Shown in pieces: positions 6,982-14,596 of a stretch of 27,241 bases of DNA; within the stretch, counting starts at the first letter, position 1; every line of letters starts with the position of its first letter. Source of the stretch: JAADHG01 sp964418645. GTDB taxonomy: Bacteria; Bacteroidota; Bacteroidia; Flavobacteriales; Flavobacteriaceae. The stretch covers positions 1-27,241 of the forward strand of contig CAYQME010000032.1 in assembly GCA_964418645.1 (NCBI GenBank), given 5' to 3'. A program made the position numbers and the translations under genes. The notes beneath the pieces were generated by a model that was not told the origin of the DNA, did not search any database, and saw only the letters and a program-made list of their open reading frames with translations.

Positions 6982-8673
6982 TTATGACTTAATATCGCGT
7001 AATTTTAATTGTAAACTTGTATTCCCATTCCAATAATTTTCGTCTATAGAATACACGGCTTTAAAGGGTTTTTTATTAGTAATCAAATCTAATTTATCGC
7101 CTAATCCAAATCCTATTCCAACCCGTTTGTCATTCCTGCTTTGAGTGGCTGTAATTCGCAAATGTTTATCGTCTTCGCCCACACACTTACCAAAACCCGA
7201 GTCTATTAAATTGTCTGTCATAAAAATTGGTGTCATATTTCCTGGACCAAAAGGTGCAAACTGGCTTATAATTCTATAAAACTTTGGGGTAATATTTTTC
7301 AAATCTATTTGAGCATCGATTTTAATTTCTGGTATTAACAAAGATTTATCAATGGTTTTAGAGACCTCATCTTCAAAAGCCTGTTTGAATGCTTCGTAGT
7401 TTTCTTCGTTAAGTGTTAATCCTGCCGCATACTTGTGCCCTCCGAATTGTTCAATATGTTCACTACAAGCTTCCAAAGCATTATATACATCAAACCCTTT
7501 TACAGAGCGTGCCGAAGCCGCTAACTTATCGCCACTTTTTGTAAAGACTAACGTTGGTCTGTAATAGGTTTCGGTTAATCTAGATGCCACAATACCTATA
7601 ACCCCTTTGTGCCAAGATTCATGATACACTACTGTAGTAAATCGTTCTTGCTCTTTGTGTTTTTCAATTTGTAGTAGTGCTTCCTCAGTAATTTTTTTAT
7701 CGGCATCACGTCTGTCTGTATTAAATTGTTCAATTTCTAAAGCATATTCTGCTGCTAAATTAAAATCGGTTTCGGTTAAAAGCGTTACTGCATGATTGCC
7801 ATGTTTCATACGTCCTGCAGCATTAATACGAGGTGCAATAATAAAAACCACATCAGTAATAGTAAGCTTCTCCTTTTTTAATTGTTGAATAATCGTCTTG
7901 AAACCCATACGTGGGTTTTCGTTAATGACTTGTAATCCAAAATAAGCCAATGCTCTATTTTCTCCAGTTATTGGAACAATGTCTGCGCCAATTGCAGTAG
8001 CTACCAAGTCGAGATATTCTACCAAATCTTCAATGGTTTTTCCGTCTTTTAAAGCCAATGCTTGCACGAACTTAAAGCCAACGCCACAACCACAGAGTTC
8101 TTTGTAAGGATACTCGCAATCGTTTCGTTTAGGATCTAAAACTGCGATGGCATCGGGAATAGCGTTTCCTGGTCTGTGATGATCACAAATAATAAAATCC
8201 ATCCCTTTTTCTTTAGCATACACCACTTTATCAATGGCTTTAATACCACAATCTAGAGCGATAATTAACGAAAAATCATTATCGCCTGCAAAGTCAATAC
8301 CTTTATATGAAATACCATAACCTTCATCGTATCGGTCGGGAATATATGTAGCAACATTGTCTGTTTTCGTTTTTAAATACGATGATAGTAGTGCTACAGA
8401 AGTTGTGCCATCTACATCATAATCACCATATACTAAAATGTTTTCACTATTCGCAATAGCGTTTTCAATTCTATCGACCGCTTTATCCATATCTTTCATC
8501 AAGAATGGATCGTGTAAATCCTCAAAACTTGGACGAAAAAAGGTCTTTGCCTCTTCATAAGTTTTAATGCCGCGTTGCAGTAACAGTGTTGCTGTAACTT
8601 CATCAACTTGCAATGCTTTTTGCAAGCCTTTTACTTTTTTAGCTTCTGGTTTGGGTTTAAGAGTCCACCGCAT
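6982..8673 (-). CDS. recJ: Single-stranded-DNA-specific 5'-3' exonuclease RecJ
   Basis: A 563-residue DHH-family nuclease of normal RecJ length. The motifs run in order: GDYDVDGTTS (D84, D86, D88), the DCG at 141-143, and the name-giving DHH at 164-166. Later come the RINAAGRMKHG loop, SWHKGVIGIVASRL and GGHKYAAGL of the DHHA1 domain, and a C-terminal OB-like region. RecJ degrades single-stranded DNA from the 5' end using Mn2+ or Mg2+ in recombination, mismatch and base-excision repair, in the cytosol. The ATG at 8673 gives MRWTLKPKPEAKKVKGL, close to the standard Bacteroidota N-terminus. An MFS gene follows directly. A repeat element lies upstream of its start. Confidence 0.94.
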   Translation of the reverse strand: MRWTLKPKPEAKKVKGLQKALQVDEVTATLLLQRGIKTYEEAKTFFRPSFEDLHDPFLMKDMDKAVDRIENAIANSENILVYGDYDVDGTTSVALLSSYLKTKTDNVATYIPDRYDEGYGISYKGIDFAGDNDFSLIIALDCGIKAIDKVVYAKEKGMDFIICDHHRPGNAIPDAIAVLDPKRNDCEYPYKELCGCGVGFKFVQALALKDGKTIEDLVEYLDLVATAIGADIVPITGENRALAYFGLQVINENPRMGFKTIIQQLKKEKLTITDVVFIIAPRINAAGRMKHGNHAVTLLTETDFNLAAEYALEIEQFNTDRRDADKKITEEALLQIEKHKEQERFTTVVYHESWHKGVIGIVASRLTETYYRPTLVFTKSGDKLAASARSVKGFDVYNALEACSEHIEQFGGHKYAAGLTLNEENYEAFKQAFEDEVSKTIDKSLLIPEIKIDAQIDLKNITPKFYRIISQFAPFGPGNMTPIFMTDNLIDSGFGKCVGEDDKHLRITATQSRNDKRVGIGFGLGDKLDLITNKKPFKAVYSIDENYWNGNTSLQLKLRDIKS

Positions 8674-8692
8674 TGTGCTTTTTAGTATAAGT

Positions 8693-8772
8693 TGTCATTC
8701 AGAATCCCAAGAGTTAGAGATGAAGAATCTCAGTTTTATTACCAAGATGTTTCGACTGCGCTCAACATGACA
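8693..8772. repeat. 80-bp intergenic inverted-repeat element (MITE/REP-like)
   Basis: The gap between osmC and recJ is almost filled by an 80-bp unit that begins TGTCAT and ends ATGACA, a 6-bp terminal inverted repeat. Inside is a small hairpin, GAGAT (8717-8721) with ATCTC (8727-8731), and the phrase TTTCGACTGCGCTCAACATG. These phrases recur in short mobile repeats scattered between genes in Flavobacteriaceae (from memory). No coding content. Confidence 0.7.
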
Positions 8773-8777
8773 TTGAA

Positions 8778-9197
8778 TTATTTGTTATGATAATGAATAG
8801 CCGTTTTTATTGTCGCAAAATGGCGAAACATTTCCATAACACCACAATACCTTTCAATTGATAAATCAACTGCTTTTTTAATTTTGCTTTCTTTTAAATC
8901 TTCGCCGTAAAAATGATAATCAACAGTTACTTTGTGGTAATATTTTGGGTGTTCTTCGGTGAGTTCTCCTTCAACAACCATTTTAAAATCATCGACCTTT
9001 ACTTTCATCTTATTTAAAACAGATACAACATCGAGTCCAGAACAACCTGCCAAAGAGGATAACATCATTGCTTTAGGTGCTAATCCCGAGTTTGTGCCTC
9101 CAAACTCTTCAGAAGCATCCATCATTAGGCTTCCTCTAGGATTGTCAGATTCAAAAATCATTTTTCCTTTCCATTGTGTTGTGATTTTATCAGCCAT
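8778..9197 (-). CDS. OsmC/Ohr family peroxiredoxin-like protein
   Basis: A 139-residue protein with the start set at MADKITTQWKGKMIFESDNP. A longer frame exists to 9257, but its extra 20 residues do not look like family sequence and cross the upstream control region. The two redox cysteines are C52 in SSLAGCSGLDVV and C118 in SIERYCGVMEMF, with the family glutamine/glutamate region between. OsmC and Ohr proteins are cytosolic dimers that reduce organic hydroperoxides through these paired thiols. The spacing supports OsmC, though an inactive YhfA-type relative cannot be excluded. It diverges from an AhpD-like gene across about 145 bases, so the pair may be a small oxidative-stress locus; that link is inference. 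Confidence 0.88.
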   Translation of the reverse strand: MADKITTQWKGKMIFESDNPRGSLMMDASEEFGGTNSGLAPKAMMLSSLAGCSGLDVVSVLNKMKVKVDDFKMVVEGELTEEHPKYYHKVTVDYHFYGEDLKESKIKKAVDLSIERYCGVMEMFRHFATIKTAIHYHNK

Positions 9198-9341
9198 ATA
9201 TAAAGTTTTTTTTGTTTCTTGTGTGTATAATAATTTTTTGAAATAGGACACAAGCAATATCCAAAATAATAATTTCTTTTAACATCAGTTTTTGCTATGG
9301 ATATTTCTTGTTGTATCAAAAATACTACTAAAAAAAATACT

Positions 9342-9932
9342 ATGCCATTAGTCACACCATTATCTGCCGACCATGATTCTGAAACCAGAGAACTCGCAGA
9401 ATTCTTTAATGAAACGCTTGGATTTTGTCCAAACTCCGTACTCACCATGCAGCGTCGTCCAGCAATTTCTAAAGCTTTTATCAACCTAAATAAAGCCGTT
9501 ATGGCAAATGAAGGTAGAGTTACTTCTGCCTTAAAACGCATGATTGCTTGGGTGAGTAGCAACTCATCTGGTTGTCGTTATTGTCAAGCTCACGCTATAA
9601 GAGCTGCAGAACGCTATGGTGCTGAACAAGAACAATTGGATAATATTTGGGAGTACCGTACACATACAGCATTTAACGATGCCGAACGTGCGGCTTTAGA
9701 TTTTAGCTTAGTAGCATCACAAATACCAAATGCTGTGGATGAAGATATTAAAAAGCGCTTATATGAACATTGGAACGAAGGCGAAATTGTAGAAATGCTT
9801 GGTGTTATTTCTCTCTTTGGTTATCTAAACCGTTGGAACGATTCTATGGGAACAAGTATAGAAGATGGTGCTGTAGAAAGTGGTGAGCAATACCTTAGAA
9901 AACACGGTTGGGAGAAAGGAAAGCATGTTTAG
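9342..9932 (+). CDS. Carboxymuconolactone decarboxylase / AhpD-like peroxidase-related protein
   Basis: A 196-residue, all-helical protein read from MPLVTPLSADHDSETRELAE. The frame is open 15 codons further up, but that stretch (MDISCCIKNTTKKNT) is unlike the family. The signature is the redox site SSGCRYCQAHAIRAAERYG, with C78, C81 and H84, matching the CxxC-xx-H arrangement of AhpD-like alkylhydroperoxidases. Such proteins reduce peroxides or accept electrons from peroxiredoxin partners. The length corresponds to the 'peroxidase-related enzyme' subgroup. Genuine decarboxylase activity is unlikely because the CxxC pair marks the redox branch. It is divergent from osmC and followed by a short hairpin repeat. 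Confidence 0.88.
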   Translation: MPLVTPLSADHDSETRELAEFFNETLGFCPNSVLTMQRRPAISKAFINLNKAVMANEGRVTSALKRMIAWVSSNSSGCRYCQAHAIRAAERYGAEQEQLDNIWEYRTHTAFNDAERAALDFSLVASQIPNAVDEDIKKRLYEHWNEGEIVEMLGVISLFGYLNRWNDSMGTSIEDGAVESGEQYLRKHGWEKGKHV

Positions 9933-9935
9933 ATT

Positions 9936-9961
9936 GTCATTCCTGCGAATGTAGGAATCCA
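9936..9961. repeat. Short palindromic repeat, GTCATTCCTGCGAATGTAGGAATCC type
   Basis: Four bases after the AhpD-like stop lies GTCATTCCTGC, then GAAT, then GTAGGAATCC. ATTCCTGC (9939-9946) pairs with GTAGGAAT (9951-9958) with one G-T pair and a four-base loop. It resembles the common GTCATTCCTGCGAAGGCAGGAATC intergenic repeat of bacteria. No run of T follows at once, so I call it a repeat and not a clear terminator. Confidence 0.6.
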
Positions 9962-10042
9962 GATTTTTAGACACTAGCCTTTAGAGTGCTTATCTATTAG
10001 ATGAATGAGATAATAATCTTGCTATTCTGTTGAATTTAAAAA

Positions 10043-10618
10043 CTACATTAATATGTCCTTTATTTTTTCTTGCAACTCTGGTACAACCTCAGCCTCAAAC
10101 CAAGGGTTTTTAGTAAGCCAAAACCGATTTCTTGGCGAAGGGTGTGGCAATACAGAATACTTAGGTAAGTAGTTTTTGTAATTGGCAACCGTTTCGGTTA
10201 AGGTTTTCTTTGCCGTTTTTTGCAAATAATATTTTTGGGCGTACATGCCTATTAAAATCACCAATTCTAGATTAGGCATGTTGTTAAAAAGTAAATTGTG
10301 CCATTGTGGAGCACATTCGGGACGTGGTGGTAAATCGCCTGTTGTTCCTTTCCCTGGATAACAAAAGCCCATGGGTACAATAGCAAATTTAGTCTCATCA
10401 TAAAAATCGTTGTCAGATACCTTTAACCACTTACGTAATTGTTTGCCACTAGCATCATCCCAAGGGATTCCGGAATTATGTACTTTTGTCCCAGGTGCTT
10501 GACCAATAATCACAATTTTAGATTCTGGATGTGCCGATACTACAGGTCGTGGCTCAAACTGTAAGTATTCTGAACAGATATTACATTGTCTTATATTATG
10601 AAGGAGGTTTTCCATCAT
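10043..10618 (-). CDS. Uracil-DNA glycosylase-superfamily protein with predicted 4Fe-4S site
   Basis: A 191-residue protein of the UDG superfamily. Motif A reads VIIGQAPGTKVHNSGIPWDD and motif B is SVLPHPSPRNRFW. Four cysteines, C12 and C15 (CNIC), C86 (GFCYPG) and C102 (RPECAPQW), have the CxxC...C-x15-C spacing of the iron-sulfur cluster in family 4 UDGs. It probably removes uracil or another damaged base from DNA, or binds it. The motif A acid differs from the GEAPG form of classical family 4 (GQAPG here), so substrate and activity are uncertain. Its ATG overlaps the rsmI stop as ATGA, so the two are translationally coupled. A second ATG follows immediately. Confidence 0.8.
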   Translation of the reverse strand: MMENLLHNIRQCNICSEYLQFEPRPVVSAHPESKIVIIGQAPGTKVHNSGIPWDDASGKQLRKWLKVSDNDFYDETKFAIVPMGFCYPGKGTTGDLPPRPECAPQWHNLLFNNMPNLELVILIGMYAQKYYLQKTAKKTLTETVANYKNYLPKYSVLPHPSPRNRFWLTKNPWFEAEVVPELQEKIKDILM

Positions 10619-11286
10619 TTGTTACTAGCTACAACAATTACAATCTCCCCTTTTGGTGGTTTATTTGTATAATGAAATAACACCTCTTTCATTGTGCCTC
10701 GAATAGTTTCTTCATAGAGTTTGGTAAGCTCTCTGGACACTGAAACCTGTCTGTCTTCGCCAAAGTATTCACAAAAATGCGTCAATGTTTTAATGAGTTT
10801 ATGAGGCGATTCGTAAAAAATTATAGTTCTGGTTTCTTCTGCTAACAGCTTTAACCGTGTTTGACGTCCTTTTTTCACTGGTAGGAATCCTTCAAACACA
10901 AATTTATCGTTGGGTAATCCGGAGTTTACTAATGCAGGCACAAAAGCTGTTGCTCCTGGTAAGCATTCAACCTCTATATTGTTTTCTATACAAGCTCTAG
11001 TAAGTAAAAATCCGGGGTCAGAAATGGCTGGTGTTCCTGCATCACTTATAAGTGCAATATTTGTTCCTACTTGTAATTTCTGTACTAAATTGTCAACCGT
11101 TTTGTGTTCGTTATGCATGTGATGCGATTGAGACGGCGTGTTAATCTCAAAATACTTGAGTAATTTTCCTGAGGTTCTTGTGTCTTCGGCTAAAATTAAA
11201 TCGACCGTTTTTAAAACCTCAATAGCTCTTAATGTAATATCTTTTAAATTACCAATAGGTGTTGGTACAATGTAGAGTTTGCTCAT
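10615..11286 (-). CDS. rsmI: 16S rRNA (cytidine(1402)-2'-O)-methyltransferase
   Basis: A 223-residue SAM-dependent tetrapyrrole-methylase-fold enzyme. The N-terminus MSKLYIVPTPIGNLKDITLR is diagnostic for RsmI, followed by LAEDTRTSGKLL, the loop ALISDAGTPAISDPGF, and NDKFVFEGFLPVKKGRQTRL. RsmI methylates the ribose of C1402 in the 30S P site. It is shorter than the E. coli protein (286 residues) because the C-terminal extension is absent; the catalytic core is complete, ending at GEIVIVVASNK. It overlaps the UDG-like gene by four bases and follows the unknown-function gene at 11315 across a 28-base gap that holds a short hairpin. Confidence 0.93.
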   Translation of the reverse strand: MSKLYIVPTPIGNLKDITLRAIEVLKTVDLILAEDTRTSGKLLKYFEINTPSQSHHMHNEHKTVDNLVQKLQVGTNIALISDAGTPAISDPGFLLTRACIENNIEVECLPGATAFVPALVNSGLPNDKFVFEGFLPVKKGRQTRLKLLAEETRTIIFYESPHKLIKTLTHFCEYFGEDRQVSVSRELTKLYEETIRGTMKEVLFHYTNKPPKGEIVIVVASNK

Positions 11287-11291
11287 AATAT

Positions 11292-11309
11292 TTCCCGTGA
11301 AAATGGGAA
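11292..11309. repeat. Short palindrome TTCCCGT-GAAA-ATGGGAA
   Basis: TTCCCGT (11292-11298) pairs with ATGGGAA (11303-11309) across a GAAA loop, with one G-T pair. It fills most of the 28-base gap before rsmI and has the look of the TTCCCGCGAAAGCGGGAATC intergenic repeat family. It would sit in the rsmI leader or act on the upstream gene's end. There is no T tract, so a terminator role is weakly supported. Confidence 0.55.
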
Positions 11310-11314
11310 TCTAC

Positions 11315-12061
11315 TTAATTAAATTTGCTTTCAATAATTTCTATAAAGCGTTCTTCAAATTCTTCTTTCCCTTCCCAATGGTTGTAGTCTGGTTTAATAA
11401 TATTCTGAATTAATATCTTAGCTTCACCAATGGTTTCTGAGGTATTGATTTGAGATAATACGCGCTCAAAATCTTTACTATTCCCATCAAATAAGTGCTT
11501 GATAAACGCTAGTTTGTCGTTAAGCCCTATGGTTAAGCCTTGCCCTTTTAAAGTATCGTTTAATGATTTTTTAGCATCCTCTTTGGAGTGATTCTTTGTT
11601 TTTACAACAGGCTCAAAAACAGGAATGTCTCTAAAGCCTGCTGTTAATTTTTCAAAATCATTCTTATTATATTTTTGCTGTGGCAACACTTTTTCTAACA
11701 GTTCATCTACATCTTGCGATTCGTCATGCATTTGTGCTACTAAATCTTTAATCTTTTCAGTAGCTGGCTCCATGATACCATCGTCTTCAGCTTCGTCAAG
11801 ATTAATGTACGTTTTGTCTTCAACTTCAATAGTATCACTTACCTTATTATTAAAGGCTTCATTCAACATACCGAAAAAAGAGGAATCACTACCAACCACT
11901 GGCATATCGTCTTCAAAATTTTCATGTGCAAATTTTAAAACCGTCAATTTTTCGTACAATGCCTCAACCTGTGTGTGCATTTTAAAAACATCTTCTTTAC
12001 TTTTTAACTTTAGAATTCTATGTGCAATACTTATGAGTTCTGATTCCAGCTTCTTTTTCAT
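11315..12061 (-). CDS. Conserved Bacteroidota protein of unknown function
   Basis: A 248-residue, acidic, soluble-looking protein without signal peptide or membrane helix. The N-terminal 45 residues (KKKLESELISIAHRILKLKS) are helical and probably coiled. The middle (about 46-170) is low complexity and rich in D and E. The C-terminal 75 residues, around LTIGLNDKLAFIKHLFDGNS and PDYNHWEGKEEFEERFIEII, look like a compact conserved domain that I recall from other Flavobacteriaceae proteins labelled hypothetical. No catalytic motif is visible. It precedes rsmI and the UDG-like gene on the same strand and may share their transcript. No function is assigned. Confidence 0.8.
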   Translation of the reverse strand: MKKKLESELISIAHRILKLKSKEDVFKMHTQVEALYEKLTVLKFAHENFEDDMPVVGSDSSFFGMLNEAFNNKVSDTIEVEDKTYINLDEAEDDGIMEPATEKIKDLVAQMHDESQDVDELLEKVLPQQKYNKNDFEKLTAGFRDIPVFEPVVKTKNHSKEDAKKSLNDTLKGQGLTIGLNDKLAFIKHLFDGNSKDFERVLSQINTSETIGEAKILIQNIIKPDYNHWEGKEEFEERFIEIIESKFN

Positions 12062-12224
12062 AATCTTATTTTAGTGTTTTTTCCTTTTGTCATAATCACA
12101 ATAATTATGCCCTAATTCGGTTAATAACTATTATAACCGTTTTGGTTTCATAACTAATAAATTATTTGCATTTTTGGGGTTATGATTTTTGATAAATTTA
12201 CGCCACCTTTATACAAACGAATAA

Positions 12225-12232
12225 TAGCTTTG
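12225..12232 (+). promoter_or_regulatory. Putative -7 promoter box TAGCTTTG for tdk
   Basis: TAGCTTTG is a full match to the Bacteroidota TAnnTTTG box, 22 bases before the tdk ATG. That would place a transcript start about 15 bases before the gene. No TTG lies at the usual -33 distance (the nearest upstream is about 33 bases away), so the call rests on the -7 box alone. Confidence 0.45.
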
Positions 12233-12253
12233 TTTTAGTGTTAAAATTACGAA

Positions 12254-12901
12254 ATGTTTCTTGAAAATACAGTAAATCATAAAGAACAATTTGGATGGAT
12301 TGAAGTTATTTGTGGATCCATGTTCTCTGGAAAAACCGAAGAACTGATTCGCAGACTCAAGCGTGCAAAATTTGCAAGGCAAAAAGTCGAGATCTTTAAG
12401 CCTGCTGTAGATGTGCGTTATGATGACGAAATGGTTGTGTCTCATGATGCCAATGAAATCCGTTCTACACCTGTTCCGGCTGCAGCAAATATCCCAATTC
12501 TTGCAGATGGTTGTGATGTTGTAGGCATTGACGAAGCACAGTTTTTTGATGATGAAATTGTTCGCGTTTGTAACGCTCTTGCCAATAAAGGTGTTCGTGT
12601 AATTGTAGCAGGATTAGATATGGATTTTAAAGGCAATCCTTTTGGTCCAATGCCAAATCTAATGGCAACGGCCGAGTATGTTACCAAAGTACACGCCGTT
12701 TGTACGAGAACTGGAAATTTAGCACAATACAGTTATAGAAAAGCAAAAAGCGATGAGCTTGTGCTTCTTGGTGAAGTAGACGAATATGAGCCTTTAAGTA
12801 GAGCAGCGTATTATAAAGCAATGCTTAGAGACAAAGTAAGAAACATGAAAGTTATGGATGCCGAAGAAATTCCTTCAAAAGCAAAAAAAGCAAATGCCTA
12901 A
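12254..12901 (+). CDS. tdk: Thymidine kinase (type II)
   Basis: A 215-residue TK1-like kinase. The P loop is GSMFSGKT (21-28), the Walker B/catalytic segment is GIDEAQFFDD with E94, and the lasso region that closes over thymidine is about 138-165. It phosphorylates thymidine to dTMP in the salvage pathway, in the cytosol. Classical type II enzymes hold a structural zinc with four Cys/His in the lasso. Only C150 (HAVCTRTGN) remains here; the partner positions read T153 and, near EPLSRAAYY, R and Y. The zinc site is therefore lost while the catalytic residues are intact. The 3' end overlaps the alanine racemase gene by eight bases. Confidence 0.94.
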   Translation: MFLENTVNHKEQFGWIEVICGSMFSGKTEELIRRLKRAKFARQKVEIFKPAVDVRYDDEMVVSHDANEIRSTPVPAAANIPILADGCDVVGIDEAQFFDDEIVRVCNALANKGVRVIVAGLDMDFKGNPFGPMPNLMATAEYVTKVHAVCTRTGNLAQYSYRKAKSDELVLLGEVDEYEPLSRAAYYKAMLRDKVRNMKVMDAEEIPSKAKKANA

Positions 12902-14000
12902 ATCTCTTGAAACTTTACTGGAATTAAATCTTAAAGCGCTTACCCATAATTTTGATTATCTAAAATCGAAACTTAGTAGTACCGTTAAATTTATGGCTGT
13001 TGTAAAAGCCTTTGCGTATGGCAGTGATGCTTGTGTTGTAGCAAAACATTTACAGCAACTTAATGTAGATTATCTTGCCGTTGCTTATACTAATGAAGGT
13101 GTTGCATTACGTGAAGCTGGAATTACTAAACCTATTTTAGTATTACATCCTCAGCCTGTAAATTTTAATTCCTTAATTAAACATTGTCTTGAACCTAGTT
13201 TATATAATGCTAAAGTTTTAAATGAATTTATAGCAATCGCTACAACAGAAAAGCAGACTAATTATCCCGTTCATATAAAATTTAACACAGGTTTGAATAG
13301 ACTTGGCTTTTGGAAAAGTGGCATAGATTATATAGTTTCAAAATTACATGAGTCAGAAGCTTTAAAAGTAACTTCTGTTTTCTCTCATTTGGCAGCAAGT
13401 GAAGATACTAATGAGGAAGGGTTTACATTAAATCAAATAGAAACGTTTAAAGCAGTTGCTCAAGATTTTATAAATAAAATTGGGTATACTCCAATGCTTC
13501 ATATATGTAATACTTCTGGATTATTAAATTATCCTCAAGCGCATTTTGATATGGTAAGAAGCGGTATTGGTTTGTATGGTTTCGGAAATTCAATACAGCA
13601 AAATAAGTTTTTAACCCCTATTGCAACTTTAAAATCCATACTATCACAAATTCACCATATTGAAAAGGGAGAAACCGTTGGTTATAATCGCGCCTATACA
13701 AGTGATGCTTTTAAGAAAACGGCTACTATTCCTATTGGTCATGCGGACGGTATTAGCAGACAATATGGTAATGGTAATGGGTTTGTAATCATCAATAACC
13801 AAAAAGCGTTTATTATTGGTAATGTGTGTATGGATATGATTATGGTAGATATTACAAACATAGATTGTAAAGAGGGTGATGAAGTGATTATTTTTGACAA
13901 AACTACCACCGCAGAAGATTTTGCATCGACAACAAATACCATCTCCTACGAAATAATTACCTCAATTTCTAAGCGAATTAAACGTAACATCATAAAATAA
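12894..14000 (+). CDS. alr: Alanine racemase
   Basis: A 368-residue PLP enzyme that interconverts L- and D-alanine for peptidoglycan. PLP would be held by K38 in FMAVVKAFAYGSDA, and the second catalytic residue is Y264 in ETVGYNRAY. These positions match K39 and Y265 of the well-studied Geobacillus enzyme almost exactly. HIKFNTGLNRLGF and FDMVRSGIGLYGF are further family motifs. I place the start at 12894 (MPKSLETLLELNLKAL), an eight-base ATGCCTAA overlap with tdk. An ATG at 12858 adds only 12 lysine-rich residues and would overlap tdk by 44 bases. The gene stands alone here, not fused to murF as in some Bacteroidota. Confidence 0.93.
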   Translation: MPKSLETLLELNLKALTHNFDYLKSKLSSTVKFMAVVKAFAYGSDACVVAKHLQQLNVDYLAVAYTNEGVALREAGITKPILVLHPQPVNFNSLIKHCLEPSLYNAKVLNEFIAIATTEKQTNYPVHIKFNTGLNRLGFWKSGIDYIVSKLHESEALKVTSVFSHLAASEDTNEEGFTLNQIETFKAVAQDFINKIGYTPMLHICNTSGLLNYPQAHFDMVRSGIGLYGFGNSIQQNKFLTPIATLKSILSQIHHIEKGETVGYNRAYTSDAFKKTATIPIGHADGISRQYGNGNGFVIINNQKAFIIGNVCMDMIMVDITNIDCKEGDEVIIFDKTTTAEDFASTTNTISYEIITSISKRIKRNIIK

Positions 14001-14069
14001 TTCTTTAAGTTTTTTTAACATTTAAGTTTTTTAGTTATTTTAGAGACCTACTAACTAATATCTTAGATT

Positions 14070-14474
14070 ATGCTAAAAGAATTTAAAGAGTTTGCTATGA
14101 AAGGCAACTTAGTTGACATTGCCGTAGCATTTGTTATGGGTGCTGCTTTCAATAAAGTGGTATCATCATTTACAGGAGGAATTGTCTCTCCTATAATTGG
14201 TTTGATTTTTAAATCAGATTTCAAAGATCAAAAATGGATTATTAAAGAAGGGCTTTTAGATGAAGCCGGAAAAACTGCAGGAGAAGTTGCTATTTTGTGG
14301 GGCGATTTCCTCACTAATCTTATCGACTTCATTATTGTTGCTTTTGTAATGTTTATGGTTATTAAAGGTGTTAACAAAATGAAAAAGAAAGAAGAACCAG
14401 CTCCTGAAGCACCTCCCGCAGGACCAACACAAGAAGATTTACTTACCGAAATTAGAGATTTATTGAAGAAATAA
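14070..14474 (+). CDS. mscL: Large-conductance mechanosensitive channel
   Basis: A 134-residue channel subunit. The N-terminal amphipathic helix MLKEFKEFAMKGNLVDIAVA leads into TM1, with the pore-lining AVAFVMGAAFNKVVSSF. A short periplasmic loop follows (about 50-75), then TM2 (LTNLIDFIIVAFVMFMVIKG) and a basic/acidic cytosolic helix ending LLTEIRDLLKK. MscL forms a homopentamer that opens under membrane tension to release solutes on osmotic downshift. A proline-rich linker (EEPAPEAPPAGP) separates TM2 from the C-terminal bundle, as is common. It follows alr by 69 bases and is closed by a strong hairpin terminator. Confidence 0.95.
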   Translation: MLKEFKEFAMKGNLVDIAVAFVMGAAFNKVVSSFTGGIVSPIIGLIFKSDFKDQKWIIKEGLLDEAGKTAGEVAILWGDFLTNLIDFIIVAFVMFMVIKGVNKMKKKEEPAPEAPPAGPTQEDLLTEIRDLLKK

Positions 14475-14499
14475 ATATTTCTTAAGGTTAAACTGATAA

Positions 14500-14533
14500 A
14501 ATCCCATATTTTCTAAAAAGTGTGGGGTTTTTT
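14500..14533 (+). terminator. Rho-independent terminator after mscL
   Basis: AATCCCATAT (14500-14509) pairs with GTGTGGGGTT (14520-14529) in a 10-bp stem that includes three G-T pairs, with a 10-base loop, followed by a run of T to 14533. It is placed 26 bases after the mscL stop. Confidence 0.75.
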
Positions 14534-14568
14534 ACATTATTATTATGCCTTTAAAATGAATTAATAGT

Positions 14569-14576
14569 TAATTTTG
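14569..14576 (+). promoter_or_regulatory. Putative -7 promoter box TAATTTTG for asd
   Basis: TAATTTTG fully matches TAnnTTTG and lies 20 bases before the asd ATG, downstream of the mscL terminator. That is exactly where an independent asd promoter is expected. No TTG was seen at about -33. Confidence 0.5.
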
Positions 14577-14596
14577 CCTTTTAAATTTTTATCAAA

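Noticed and set aside
9158..9562. 134-aa minus-strand ORF across the osmC-ahpD gap
   Set aside because: It overlaps the AhpD-like gene antisense, including its N-terminal coding part, and shows no family motif.
12858..12893. Twelve-codon N-terminal extension of alanine racemase
   Set aside because: Lysine-rich and unlike Alr N-termini; the inner ATG gives K38 and Y264 at the expected positions and a short overlap with tdk.
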